Assembly: GCF_024585265.1 (NCBI RefSeq)
Contig: NZ_CP036533.1
Span: forward strand, 310,001-374,000
DNA: 64,000 nt
Reading direction: 5' to 3'
Origin: Bradyrhizobium sp. WBAH42
GTDB taxonomy: Bacteria; Pseudomonadota; Alphaproteobacteria; Rhizobiales; Xanthobacteraceae
Positions 26,570 to 36,348 of the stretch are shown one piece after another. Below the pieces are notes generated by a model. It saw only the letters and a program-made list of their open reading frames with translations, ran no database searches and was not told where the DNA came from. Position numbers and translations under genes: made by a program. Position 1 is the stretch's first letter; each line of letters opens with the position of its first letter.

Positions 26570-28129
26570 TCACACGAACGCTTTCTCCAGCGTCGCGAAG
26601 ATCACGGCGAACGACTTGTCGTGGCGCGTCACCGGCGGCACCGGGCGATCGATCTTCATGAGCTGATAGACCGCCATCTGCGCCGCACGCACCGAATATT
26701 CGACTGTGAACACGACGTCGTCGGGAACTTCGACGAACTGGCTGACGAAGGCGAGGTTGACGGAATTCCTGGGCACCGGCAGCGGCCGGTCGGCCAGGTT
26801 GCGCGGCATGAACATGCTGGTGATGTAGGGCATGCGGCAGGGAATGCAGATCGCATCCTCGAACACATTCGCGTCGAAGTTGAGGTGACCGCAGAGCTCC
26901 TTCAGGATCTCTGCGCCGCCGCAATTGGACATCGGCTTTGCCACGAAATTGCCGACGCGGTCGGGATGCAGCGCATAGCCCCAGAACACCTGAACGTTGT
27001 TCGGCTGCCCCGTGAAATGTGGCTGGTGATAGAGCACGACCGACATCAGCCAGTTGGAATCCTTGAACGTGACCAGCCCGCCGGTGCCGGCCCTGTTGCC
27101 GGAGAACGCTTCCATCTGGTCGAAGAAGCGTGGATCGCCGCAGGTGACGGTGAAGGACAGCCAATAGGATTCGGGAATCGAATTATTGAACGCCGACGGA
27201 TTGCCGAATTCGGGACGTCCTTGCGCGATCGTCTCCCAGAGCGCCCAGCCCTGACTGTCGGCCTTGGTCAGGCGCGGCGGCGGCTCGGTCATCAAGCCCA
27301 GGCTCGAAGCATCCGTCATCGAGCCGTTCTGGAAGAAGACGATGTCGTCGCCCTCAAGCCGGACGTTGGCGGTGTGGCTGTCGCGGTCGAGCGTGAGCTG
27401 GCGCACCCGCAAGCGCCCGCAGTCGGCCGCGAACGCCATGTCGACGACGCGCGTGCCGCGCACAAACTGCACGCCCTGGCGCTTGAGCCAGTCCGCGAGC
27501 GGCCGCACGATCGCGTCATACTGGTTGTAGACGGTACGCTTGACGCCGCCGAGCGTCTCGATGCGCGGAAACTCGTTCACGAAACGATGCAGATAGCGCT
27601 TCAGCTCGACCGCGCTGTGCCAGGGCTGGAAGGCGAAGGTGGTCTGCCACATGTACCAGAAATTCGATTCGAAGAATCCGGGCGACAGCCAGTCGGTGAT
27701 GCGGCTGTTGCCGAGCGTCTCCTCCGAAGCCTCGGTGAGCCGAAGCAGCTCGAGCCGGTCGCGTGCGGAGAAGCCCATATGCCAGACATCGACCTTGAAG
27801 CGGTTACGGTCGACCAGACGTGCCCTGGAGTGCGCAGGATTTTCCACGTTGAATGCGACCGTCTCCTCGCGCACGCTGCGGCCCGGATGCTCGAGCGAGG
27901 GAATGCTGGAGAGCAAATCCCAGGTGCATTCGTAGTGATCCGTGGTAAGCATGCGCCCGCCGCGAAGCGAGTAGGCGCCGTTCGCGAGCTGCGCGCCGTC
28001 GAGGCTCCCACCGACCAGCGGCTGCGCCTCGTAGATCACGATGTCGCGCCCCGGCAGCTGCGCATCGCGGACGAGGAACGCCGCGCCCGCGAGCGATCCA
28101 ATGCCGCCGCCGATAAAATACGCCTTCAT
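26570..28129 (-). CDS. Oleate hydratase (MCRA family)
   Basis: The 519-residue enzyme is FAD-dependent and adds water to the cis-9 double bond of oleic acid to give 10-hydroxystearate. It starts MKAYFIGGGIGSLAGAAFLV, with the GxGxxG dinucleotide motif, then IVIYEAQPLVGGSLDG. Later segments typical of the family are FFESNFWYMWQTTFAFQPWH, VKRTVYNQYDAIVRPLADWL, WALWETIAQGRPEFGNPSAF and PCRMPYITSMFMPR. The length is in the normal range. The start at 28129 replaces an upstream ATG with no homology. GC is high, close to the core, unlike its neighbours. It is flanked by a kinase scrap and an IS5 remnant. Confidence 0.93.
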   Translation of the reverse strand: MKAYFIGGGIGSLAGAAFLVRDAQLPGRDIVIYEAQPLVGGSLDGAQLANGAYSLRGGRMLTTDHYECTWDLLSSIPSLEHPGRSVREETVAFNVENPAHSRARLVDRNRFKVDVWHMGFSARDRLELLRLTEASEETLGNSRITDWLSPGFFESNFWYMWQTTFAFQPWHSAVELKRYLHRFVNEFPRIETLGGVKRTVYNQYDAIVRPLADWLKRQGVQFVRGTRVVDMAFAADCGRLRVRQLTLDRDSHTANVRLEGDDIVFFQNGSMTDASSLGLMTEPPPRLTKADSQGWALWETIAQGRPEFGNPSAFNNSIPESYWLSFTVTCGDPRFFDQMEAFSGNRAGTGGLVTFKDSNWLMSVVLYHQPHFTGQPNNVQVFWGYALHPDRVGNFVAKPMSNCGGAEILKELCGHLNFDANVFEDAICIPCRMPYITSMFMPRNLADRPLPVPRNSVNLAFVSQFVEVPDDVVFTVEYSVRAAQMAVYQLMKIDRPVPPVTRHDKSFAVIFATLEKAFV

Positions 28130-28224
28130 GACTTGCCTCGATTGCAATTCGACAATTCGAAGCAACATAGCATGGCCGGACGCATCCAAGGTTGCGCTGG
28201 ATCAAGCGGGGTGAGGACTGGCTC

Positions 28225-28905
28225 AGCTACGCGGAAAGGCGACCGATTGAGCCGTTGTTGCCGCGAAGACGCAAGGGAGCGCATCGGGTCGATGCTCGAT
28301 GCGTGATTAACGGCATTGTCCAGTTGCCAAAAGCAGGTTCGCGCTGGCATGATTGCCCGGAAGTCTACGGTCCGTACACAACGGTGTACAACCGCGTCAG
28401 TCGCTGGAGCCGAGAGGGGATTTGGACAAACGTTTTTACGCTCTGACTGAATCAAGCGGCGTGTCCGGCTCGATCTCGGTGGATTCCAGCTAAATCAAAG
28501 GCCATGGCCCCGCGACCGGCCCAAAAAAGAGGGACCTTTAACAAGGCGATCGGCTGCTCGCGCGGCGAACGACCACCAAAATCCAAGTGTTGATCGACAA
28601 TGTTGGCCGCCCGCTTCTTTCCTGATTACTCCTGGCAACACTCACGCAGCCCGCGTCGTCGGCTGATCGAGCCTACGCCGTCAGAAGCTTGCGCGACGGG
28701 TTGGCCGCACGCCGCTCAAGGCTGTCATGCGGCCGAATCCGCGCCGCAAGCATCCGCATCGCTGCGATAGAGCCTACAGAGGGCGCAATGTCATTAGCGA
28801 TGATCCGCCGTCTCGCAGACGTCCGACAGATCGCAACCTGATACGACAGGCGCGCAGAATCGTCCTGTTTGCAATCTTCTTGGCAGCAGGAGGTGCAAAG
28901 CGGGT
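28225..28905 (+). pseudogene. IS5-family transposase, multiply frameshifted
   Basis: The open N-terminal part (to about 28446) reads PLLPRRRKGAHRVDARCVIN then GSRWHDCPEVYGPYTTVYNR and RWSREGIW. The match continues through TKIQVLIDNVGRPL-like residues near 28575 in other frames and ends with MRPNPRRKHPHRCDRAYRGR near 28727-28800, the conserved PNPxRKxPxxxDxxxYRxRNxIER segment. Stops and shifts make it inactive. Both IS ends are lost. Confidence 0.78.
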
Positions 28906-29159
28906 ACTACTGCCATAGCTCGATAGCCTCCCGCGCCTGGTCCGACGCGGTCACCATCAGCCGGCTGGCGCACTCAGGGTTAGCAGCATTGATTATTGGC
29001 CCTAGCCACGCGGTCTGCGATACGTCAGCATCGTCTGTAATGTACATCTCGGATCGTGATCCTGTTGCTGGACGAGGAGCCCTGCAGTCGCCCGGGGACG
29101 GCTCGCTGCGCATCACTCAATCGCGATCCTCGCCAGCGACCGGCGCGGAGGCTTAGGGC
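28906..29159. other. Short unassigned stretch
   Basis: A minus-strand open frame contains MYITDDADVSQTAWLGPIIN, but I recognise no family. Confidence 0.4.
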
Positions 29160-29345
29160 GACGCCGAGGCAAAAGGCCCCGCCGCACACGGTTCAGGTCG
29201 CAGATCGCTGGCATTTGAAGGAGAGCGCCAGCCGGGCTTCCTCGAAGGACCGGGAATTCTGCCCAGCTCTGCGCCTTTCCGCACGCCGATCTGAAGCTGA
29301 TCAGTTCCTTCTTGCCCTGCCGCGTCGCGCCAATCAGCACCAGCT
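29160..29345 (-). pseudogene. IS256-family transposase scrap
   Basis: MLIGATRQGKKELISFRSAC, then GKAQSWAEF, matches the core of mutator-type transposases (IGAxxxGKKELxxFxxGxRESAQSWRELL). Only about sixty codons survive, with a shifted remainder in 29345-29500. Confidence 0.68.
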
Positions 29346-29615
29346 TGCACTAGCCGTGCTCTTCCCTGCGGGCCTGTAGAAGAGGCTATCCGGGCGCGTG
29401 CGCCCGACGTGCCTGCAAATCGCACATCTCTTCGCGACGCTCGGTCATGGCGTATCGCTCTCTTTGAGAAGTTCTGTGGTATTCGGCGTCCGCCTCCTAC
29501 GCAGCCCATCTCAAGCAGTCACCCCCTACGTTACTGCATAGCACTGCTCGAAAGTGCTATTTAGGACAAGTGTCTCAATCTTGAAAGCGGTGTCGGGGTC
29601 TGCTGGAAGGCGTCG

Positions 29616-29735
29616 CTAGTGCGCTCGCACGGATGCGCGTTCTTTGCCACGCCCGAAATATCTCACGACTACGACGTAGAAGACCGGCACAAAGATCTGC
29701 TTGGAGATGATGTGCATCGAGATGAGCGCGTAACG
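29616..29735 (-). pseudogene. RND efflux pump C-terminal scrap
   Basis: The minus strand reads IFVPVFYVVVVRYFGRGKER before a stop at 29616-29618. This is the usual last membrane helix and tail of AcrB/MexF-type pumps. The upstream sequence is garbled, so only the final forty codons are traceable. Rhizobial islands often carry such pumps near nodulation genes. Confidence 0.45.
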
Positions 29736-30785
29736 CTTGCTATCTGAGGCCGTCTTTATGTGATACTCGGCGGGATTTCGATTTGCCTACGGGAACCCTG
29801 TGGCCTTCACCTCCATCGATTCGACTGGAAACGAGATCGGCTGCCACGCTGGCGAAAGCCACTCGCAATCCAGCTTTCGTTTGCAGTTTGTTACAAGGGA
29901 TAAAATCAAAAGTTGCCCGGTTGCGACGGGTTTCCTCGCTTGGCTCGTCATCCGTAGCGCCGGGGACTACGTGCGGCTGCAGTCCCGGCTGTCCCGGAGC
30001 CAGCGCGACCAGCGCCAGCACGTTCAGAACTTTCGGACTTGCGAAGGGCGTCACCGCCGGTTGCTGCGGCAGTGCTGCGGTCAGCTTCGCGACCTGCGCT
30101 GGCGCACAGTTGGGCGGCGCGGAGGAGCCCGGGACAGCTCTGGGCAAACACACTGATTGCGTAGCCCTACGCTTGCGTTGGATAGTAGCGCTCAGAAAGA
30201 CCTGCGCGGCAACTACGAAAACTAGTTGCATCCATTCGCTCCTGAAAGATGGCTGTCGTACAGCGGACTTCGAATGTATCAAGCAGGTCTTCGTGACAAT
30301 TGAATTCCTCATGCAAGCTGCCGGGCCTCGTTAGGAGGAGACAACCTTGGCCAGGGGCTTCAGATCAATCACAGCGCGCTAGCGGTTGATGCGCACGACA
30401 TTGCGGCGCTAACGACAGGGTCGTCACTAGGATCCCCGATGGCGTATCCCCGGACACAAACGCGGAGCCATGCTTGCCATCGAGATAGCCTCCGGTCCGG
30501 CGATTTTCCGAGGAGCTTTCATGCCGAAGCGAGGTCGATCTTTTGTTTCGTCACCTGCTCATTTTTATGCGGCTCATTGGCGCGGCCGCTCAGCAGCCTC
30601 CGGTCGGTTTCTTCGCTGTACCGCCAGCTTCGATTATCCCGCGAACAAGCAGACACCTGGGCAAAATCGGACATTGGTAAACGTCCCGTGCAGCGTCTCC
30701 ACGTCTGGAAGATGAGATTGCCAGGATTGGCAAGGCGCCGATGCGAACCGGCCTCTCGTCGCAGACGGTAGAGGCCAAGAGTCCT
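29736..30785. other. Unassigned stretch with one doubtful ORF
   Basis: A minus-strand frame at 29740-30312 could encode up to 190 residues including a hydrophobic start (MQLVFVVAAQVFLSATI) and a Pro/Ala-rich middle. It lacks homology I can name and its opposite strand is equally open, so it is not called as a gene. From 30313 to 30785 I see nothing. Confidence 0.4.
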
Positions 30786-32432
30786 CTATTTGGTCACCGG
30801 GCAAGTCCCCGGATGGTTGCAGCGTGGAGGCGTCGATCGCGTGGTCGCGCTAACCTCCTCGGACGCCGGTCCTTCTGCTCCATTGAGAACGGCCGAGACG
30901 CGCCAGCGATATGTTGTTTGCGGCCTAAGATCGGAATCGCCGAAGCTGGCTCCTGCAACCTCGCCGATCCTCTGAAATGTGTCATCAGGGCCTGCACGCA
31001 GCACGCGGTATGTCGTTGCTTCTACCAGCGGCGACCAGACCAGGTCAACGCTAGTATCAGAAGCATCGATCACCGTGAGCCCCTGAGGTGCTGATGTCAA
31101 TTGCCGCGTCGCGCTGACGGGCGTCGCGCCATCGGCCGCGAGCGCGTCGAGCATAGCCTTGACCGCTTGGATCTGCGCCCCAGACTTGGTCACGTAGCTG
31201 CTCGTGTGATTGACGTAGCCCCACCAGTCCCAGCAGGCCTGCGGATTGGTGGGCCGATATAAGCTGGTCCTGGTCTGTGGATAGAGAATGATCAAACGGT
31301 TCGTATCCGCCCAGGCATTATAGCCGGTATCATTGACGAACTTGAGCCCGATCTCGCGGGCATTCTGGCGGCATCCGTGCAGCGCCACGTGGACACGGCA
31401 GAGAGCACCTTGCTCGCAGTCCTGAGGCACGAAGAGATAGCCGGTATCGCTCAGGCTCAACGCGGCGGGCGCCTGCGGCCTGGTATAGAGTGACTGATCG
31501 AAGCTCTTCACGACGCCCGCGAGCTGCCCGCGATTAGGTGGATTGAGGCGGCCATAAATATGCTGCAGGATGATTCCGGCCTGATCGTAGCCGCATTGGT
31601 CAATATACGGTTCCTTGTTAGCACTGCAGCTATTCAGTCCGGTGTCGCCCTGCTTGGCCACCACGAAGGAGTGCCCGGCGCCGAGGGCGGTCTGATAGAA
31701 GAGATTGCCTCGATTGGAGCCACCTAGATAGCGACGGTAGAAGTCGGCAGCCGCATCGGTGACGGCCCTATCGACGACCGCGTCGTTGTAGCCGTGAAAG
31801 AGATAGATCTTCTGCCCGGCAAGGTTACTATCCGGATCTATTTTGCCTGCTGACGCGTTCGCATCAGCCTTCGTCGTGAACGCCGTGATGTTCAGGCCCG
31901 ATGCAGGCCCTTTCATGCAGGGACCCGTCGCGCGCCACATCTTGGCCTCAGCGCACCAATAGGGACCGCCAGCGACCACCCCCACTCCCTTGACGATCGA
32001 GGACCAGGCTGCGCCGAACTGGACTGCCATGAAGGCGCCTGATGAAATGCCGGAGATCGAGCTCTCGCCGATCGGCGCGTGATAGCTGCGCAATGCCAAG
32101 GGCTCGGCAGAGAGAGGCGACATTCCAACGACCGCGGCGCAAATGGCGCCGATAGCGTGTTGCCGCAAGATGGCCAAGCCGTCGAAAAACGTGCTAATCG
32201 AACCGACGCGCAGTCTCCGGTGTTCATGTGAAAACGCGCCATCGGAACAAGAAATCACTCGCCAGTTCGGAAAAGGATTCTGCGGATTACCACAGTCGAC
32301 CGTCTGCCTGCCGTCCCGCGGCAGCGCCGACGTGATGATCGTGTCGGGCTGGTTCGGCTCCGAGGCAACAGGCGTGACGAGCGCCCCCTTGAGCATCCGT
32401 CCGCTTTGATCGATCAGTTTCTGGTAGGCCAT
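30786..32432 (-). CDS. PHB depolymerase-type secreted esterase with FN3 domain
   Basis: The 548-residue protein belongs to the short-chain PHA depolymerase (type 2 catalytic domain) family, which cuts poly(3-hydroxybutyrate) or oligomers outside the cytoplasm. The nucleophile is in GISSGAFMAVQF, the acid in YLFHGYNDAVVDRAV, the His in ALGAGHSFVV, and HVALHGCRQN forms the oxyanion side. A fibronectin type III domain (about residues 450-535) ends the protein, with CNHPGTCPVTK as tail. The hydrophobic signal (HAIGAICAAVVGMSPLSA) begins only near residue 92; about 75 unusual residues precede it, so the true start may be internal or the front may be a fusion. It is intact in a decayed setting. Confidence 0.85.
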   Translation of the reverse strand: MAYQKLIDQSGRMLKGALVTPVASEPNQPDTIITSALPRDGRQTVDCGNPQNPFPNWRVISCSDGAFSHEHRRLRVGSISTFFDGLAILRQHAIGAICAAVVGMSPLSAEPLALRSYHAPIGESSISGISSGAFMAVQFGAAWSSIVKGVGVVAGGPYWCAEAKMWRATGPCMKGPASGLNITAFTTKADANASAGKIDPDSNLAGQKIYLFHGYNDAVVDRAVTDAAADFYRRYLGGSNRGNLFYQTALGAGHSFVVAKQGDTGLNSCSANKEPYIDQCGYDQAGIILQHIYGRLNPPNRGQLAGVVKSFDQSLYTRPQAPAALSLSDTGYLFVPQDCEQGALCRVHVALHGCRQNAREIGLKFVNDTGYNAWADTNRLIILYPQTRTSLYRPTNPQACWDWWGYVNHTSSYVTKSGAQIQAVKAMLDALAADGATPVSATRQLTSAPQGLTVIDASDTSVDLVWSPLVEATTYRVLRAGPDDTFQRIGEVAGASFGDSDLRPQTTYRWRVSAVLNGAEGPASEEVSATTRSTPPRCNHPGTCPVTK

Positions 32433-33259
32433 GTCTGATCTCCTTCATCTGGTCAGACGTTCCCGGACGCCGCCGGGAAAGCGGGGGATAGGTGCTGGTG
32501 GAAGAAATTCTTGACAGGCGATCAATGCGCACGAGGAATTCGCATGTTGAAGCGAAGATACCGAAGCTGGTTTCTGGGTTTTCGCCAGCCGAAAACCACT
32601 AACTCGATTATGATACGAGTAGAATCCCAGCTAATGGCTGGGTTCTGCGCCAATGAACTGCTATGCGTTTGGACATTGTGGCATACTACGCTGCCGAAAC
32701 CGATGCCGACGTCAGCGGTCGCTTCGCTTGGCACTCCTTATCAACAGTTCGCTAATGCAAGATGTTCGATCCTTCTAACCAACCCTAGTGTTGATTCGTT
32801 GAACGTTCCACCCGCCAAAACTTGTAGGTTCAACCTACCCTGTTGAGTTCAGCGCGCCTGCGTGTGTCAATTCAAGTCGCTGGACGAAATGCCGTCAGAA
32901 GTCGACATTGGTATGCTGGTCAACTGCACAGTTATTCATAAGACCGTCGTCTGATTGCGGGATTTGCAAGCGACCTTCACGCACGCTTTTTAGAATCGCA
33001 ATCCTTGTTGCCAGGCTCTACGAGCCGCTTCGCTCCGGCCGAGAGCACTTTGGAGAAGGTGATAGGCTTGGGTCGTGGGTAAGGTAGAATATTCAGCTTC
33101 CAATGAGCTTGTTCGTGAGAGTGAAGCCGAGCACGAAAGAATAAAGGCGGAAATCATAGCCACCGAGCAGCGGTGACGTAGTGATCGCACGAGGGACGAT
33201 TCTGCTCGGAGCAGTTGTCGTTGGGCACGGGCGATCCGAACCATCCTCAGACCCAGTGA
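32433..33259. other. Gene-free, AT-rich stretch
   Basis: No recognisable gene. Open frames are short and without start signals. It lies upstream of the depolymerase and must hold its promoter. Confidence 0.5.
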
Positions 33260-33510
33260 AAACTCGAGCGCTGGCATCAGACGCTGAAGAACCGCATTCT
33301 GCTCGACAACTGCGACCGACCCGATGATCTCGAAGATCAAGTAGGGGCCTTCGTCGAGCCCTATGATCACGTCCGCTATCATGAGAGCATCGACAACCTC
33401 ACGCCAGCCGATGTCTACTGCGGCAGGGCCTGAGGCGATCCTCCCCGAACGAAACCGCATCAAGCGCGACACATCGCAAACCGCCGCTTGCAGCATCAAC
33501 TGCAGGCCGC
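33260..33510 (+). pseudogene. IS3-family transposase OrfB C-terminal remnant
   Basis: The plus strand reads ERWHQTLKNRILLDNCDRPD, then FVEPYDHVRYHESIDNLTPA and DVYCGRA, followed after a frameshift by EAILPERNRIKRDT. This is the end of the rve-type DDE transposase of IS3 elements (RYHESxxNLTPADVYFGR). The large minus-strand open frame that covers it is an artefact. Confidence 0.82.
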
Positions 33511-33875
33511 TTAACTCTAACGCTGATGAGCCAGAGCCTTCCTTGTCAAAGAGCCTGACCAGTCGCAAATTATCTGACGATGGCCAGGCGACGGCTCCGG
33601 TTTTAGGCAGTTTTTGTTTGATAGAGCGGTCGCAGGTCCGTCCAAGACTTCTGGGGCGTCTCCTGTGGTCACGGCTCCGCGCCTGGCGATCGCTCCAGCC
33701 GGCGCGCAACATGTACAAGTGCTCAAACCTCCTAACAATGGTAGAGTCGAGATGCCAGCCGGAGATGATAATTCGCCGGCGCGTATGGTTCTTCGAAAAT
33801 TCCCGACTGCTTCAGAGCCGATGCTGAGTTATTGAAGCTGAAGTGGCCAAACTACTGAGAATTTCGACTTCTAGC
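33511..33875. other. Unassigned stretch between IS3 and excisionase remnants
   Basis: Nothing recognisable on either strand. Confidence 0.45.
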
Positions 33876-34001
33876 GTGCGACGCCTGCAACAGCGGCGAC
33901 GCATTCCCTTCCTCAAAGTGGGCGGCAGCATTCGTTTCACCAACTACGGCGTCATTTCGTATTGGGCGAGGCAACGGACCGAAACAATCGAACGGATATG
34001 A
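33876..34001 (+). pseudogene. Excisionase-like HTH protein, 3' part
   Basis: The frame ends RRIPFLKVGGSIRFTNYGVI, SYWARQRT, ERI, then TGA at 33999-34001. IPFxKxGGxxRF is the end of the helix-turn-helix of the AlpA/excisionase (HTH_17) family. The first half of the domain is missing. Its stop overlaps the ATG of the integrase remnant as ATGA, the normal order in integrative elements. Confidence 0.68.
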
Positions 34002-34146
34002 CAGTGCGAATGATAAAACCTCGTGGTGGGTCGATTTCACGGTCAACTCCACTCGATATGGAAAACGTAGTCTCGAGAACACGAAGGCCGGTGCGCATGC
34101 GTACGAAGCGACCTTGCGACAACAGCTAGCGTGGCGATATCGATAG
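33998..34146 (+). pseudogene. Tyrosine integrase N-terminal remnant
   Basis: ATG at 33998 opens MTVRMIKPRG; after a one-base shift near 34025 the frame continues WWVDFTVNSTRYGKRSLENT then KAGAHAYEATLRQQLA, and stops at 34144. This is the arm-binding N-terminus of phage-type integrases (WWVDFxVxGxRYRxRSPENxKAGAxAYEAxLRxxLAxG). The core-binding and catalytic domains are gone, cut off at the IS3 remnant. Confidence 0.75.
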
Positions 34147-34214
34147 ATACCGGAGCGACACGGCCGAAGACCTTTGCCGAGTTCGCGGTGAAATGTGACC
34201 TTGCCTCCAAGTAT

Positions 34215-35176
34215 TATCCAGTTCTGAGTTCGCCCCGGCTGTTGGATTTGTCCGGTTGAACGGTGGGTGACAGCTGAAGGCGAACTCGGAGGGCGTTTTC
34301 CATCCTGGGAGTGTGGTCGCGCATCGTTGTAATCGGGCCCGCCAGCATCCGCGTGCGACGCAAGCCTGGGCCAGCGACGTGAACAGCGTCTCGTTCAGCA
34401 GTTCATCCCGCAGCCTGAAGCTCTCGATAAGGGCATTCTGCATGGGCTTGCCCGGCCCAATGTAGTGCCATGCGATGCGCCTCTGCCCGCCCCGGTCAGG
34501 ATGGCGTTGCTGGTCAGTTCGGTGCCGGTGTCGCTGACCACCGTCTTGGGCTTGCCGCGCTCCGATCACCAGCCGGTCCAGTTCCCGCGCCACGCGGATG
34601 CCGGAGAGCGAGGTATCGGCGACCAGCGCCAGGCACTCGCGGGTGCAGTCATCCACGACGGTGAGGATACGGAAGCGGCGGCCGCAGGTCAGCTGACCCG
34701 ACACGAAATCGAGCGACCGGCGGTCGTTCGGCGCCATCGGCACCGTCATTGGCGCCCGGGTCCCGATCGCCCGTTTGCGGCCGCCACGCCGCCGCACCGC
34801 CAGCCTCCCTTCCAGGTAGAGCCGGAACAGCTTCTTTTGGTTGACCCTCCCGCTTGAGCAGCACATGCAGGCGTCGATAGCCGAGGCGGCGGCGCTCCTG
34901 GGCGGTTGCCCGCATGCGCTGGCGAAGGCCGGCTTCGTCCGCCCGAGTCATTTGGTATCTCATGGTCATGCGGCAGCAGCCGATGGCTTTACACGCCCGC
35001 CGTTCGCTCATCCCGTGGGCATCCACGAGATGCGCGTTCCCCGCGGGCGTCACCACTTTATTCCCAACAAGTCCTTCAGCGCTGCATTGTTCACCATGGC
35101 ATCAGCCAGCAACCGCTTCAGCCGGGTGTTCAAAATCCCGATGATCTACTCTTCCGAAAACCGGCTGCGCTTCATG
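34215..35176 (-). pseudogene. IS3-family element, OrfA and OrfB broken
   Basis: OrfA starts at about 35176 with MKRSRFSEE then an in-frame TAG, IIGIL, and LLADAMVNNAALKDLLGIKW. OrfB follows: GMSERRACKAIGCCRMTMRY and ERRRLGYRRLHVLLKREG (34900-35056), then shifted frames with NDRRSLDFVSGQLTCGRRFR, ILTVVDDCTREC (first catalytic Asp), HYIGPGKPMQNALIESF (Glu) and LPGWKTPSEFAF. At least three frameshifts are present. The subgroup looks like IS51/IS407 relatives. It abuts the integrase remnant. Confidence 0.85.
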
Positions 35177-35346
35177 CTCTGGTCCTTGTCGTGGGCCAGA
35201 GCGAACTTCAACCTGGATTAAGCCTGAGGGGCAAGGTCACCACCGAAGATCAAATGGCCAAAAAAGGGCGTTGCCCGAAATTGATTATCTTTCGCCAGAA
35301 GAGTGTGAGTTGCTCCTTTCCCAGGCAAATGGCCTAGGGCTCGGAC

Positions 35347-36062
35347 TCAGCTGATCCAATAGGCAACGATGGCGGCGAGATGGACGGCAGCCAAGAAGTT
35401 CGTGGCTAGTTTGTCGTAGCGAGTTGCGACACGCCTGAAATCCTTGAGGCGGCAGAAACAGCGCTCGATGACGTTGCGCCCCTTGTAGGCGCGTTTGCTG
35501 AAGCTGTGGAGAGTGACCCTGTTGGATTTGTTTGGAATGACGGGCTTGGCACCACGATCGACGATTTCGGCTCGAAAGCCATCGCCGTCGTACCCTTTGT
35601 CGCCAATGAGGGGAGACATGGGTGGCGCGAGTTCCAAAAGGGCTGGCGCTGCGGCAATATCAGCGTCCTGGCCTGGAGTGAGATGAAATGCGCAAGGTCT
35701 GCAGTCAGGGTCACTCTGCGCGTGGATTTTCGTGGTCCGCCCGCCACGCGAGCGGCCGATCGCTTGTTCATGCTCCCCCTTTTCCGCCGCTCGCCGAGCG
35801 ATGCGCTTTGATCGTGGTGGAGTCGATGGACAAAGTCACGCCGTCTTTGCCGCAGCGGGCGAGCGCTTCAAAGATCGCCCGCCAATGTCCGCGCTTGGCC
35901 CAGCGATTGAAACGATTGTAGATCGTCGTGTACGGACCATAGTCGGGCGGGCAATCGCGCCAGCGTGCGCCGCACTGAAGCATGTGAATGATACCGCCGA
36001 TGACGCGTCGATCGTCATCGCGCACCGGTCCGGTCTGGTTCGTTGGCAGATGCGGCTCTTGT
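35347..36062 (-). pseudogene. IS5-family transposase, one frameshift
   Basis: The N-terminal part reads EPHLPTNQTGPVRDDDRRVI, then ARWRDCPPDYGPYTTIYNRF and SIDSTTIKAHRSASGGKGG. A shift near 35770 leads to the second frame with SPLIGDKGYDGDGFRAEI and RNVIERCFCRLKDFRRVATR and a proper end at 35347. The first dozen residues of the transposase are missing because it is fused to an IS481 end. It is recently broken compared with other IS remnants here. Confidence 0.85.
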
Positions 36063-36063
36063 T

Positions 36064-36306
36064 TAGTCCCGGCATTTGCTGGAGCGGGTTGAGTTTGAAT
36101 CGTTCTGGCTGGGAAGTCCAGCATTTGCAAATGTATTCGTAGGGTGTGAGGCCATTCAGGGTCTTCAGCCGCCGAGCATAGTTGTAGGCGTTGATGAAGT
36201 CGGCAAGGTGAGCTTCGAGCTGATCGTGTCGATCGTAGTAATAGCGTTGGACGGTCGCTTCCTTGATCGTGCGGTTCATTCGTTCGACCTGGCCATTGGT
36301 CGTCAT
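36064..36306 (-). pseudogene. IS481-family transposase C-terminal remnant
   Basis: TTNGQVERMNRTIKEATVQR, then ADFINAYNYARRLKTLNGLT and PYEYICKCWTSQPERF, ending QQMPGLN, is the C-terminal third of an IS481 transposase, including the catalytic Glu (ERMNRT). The front is cut at 36306, where core sequence starts, and the end runs straight into the IS5 remnant. Confidence 0.85.
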
Positions 36307-36348
36307 TGGGCGGGGTGAAGGTGCTGACGTGAGGGCCCGTGGCCCATC

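Noticed and set aside
26420..28306. A 628-codon open frame on the plus strand
   Set aside because: It is opposite oleate hydratase, whose motifs are clear; the sequence is typical antisense (Arg, His, Asp-rich).
29740..30312. A 190-residue Pro/Ala-rich secreted protein
   Set aside because: Both strands are equally open here, there is no clear ribosome-binding site, and no homology could be seen.
32990..33718. A 242-codon open frame on the minus strand that looks like a hypothetical protein
   Set aside because: The plus strand below it encodes clear IS3 transposase motifs (WHQTLKNRILL, RYHESIDNLTPA), so the minus frame is a shadow.
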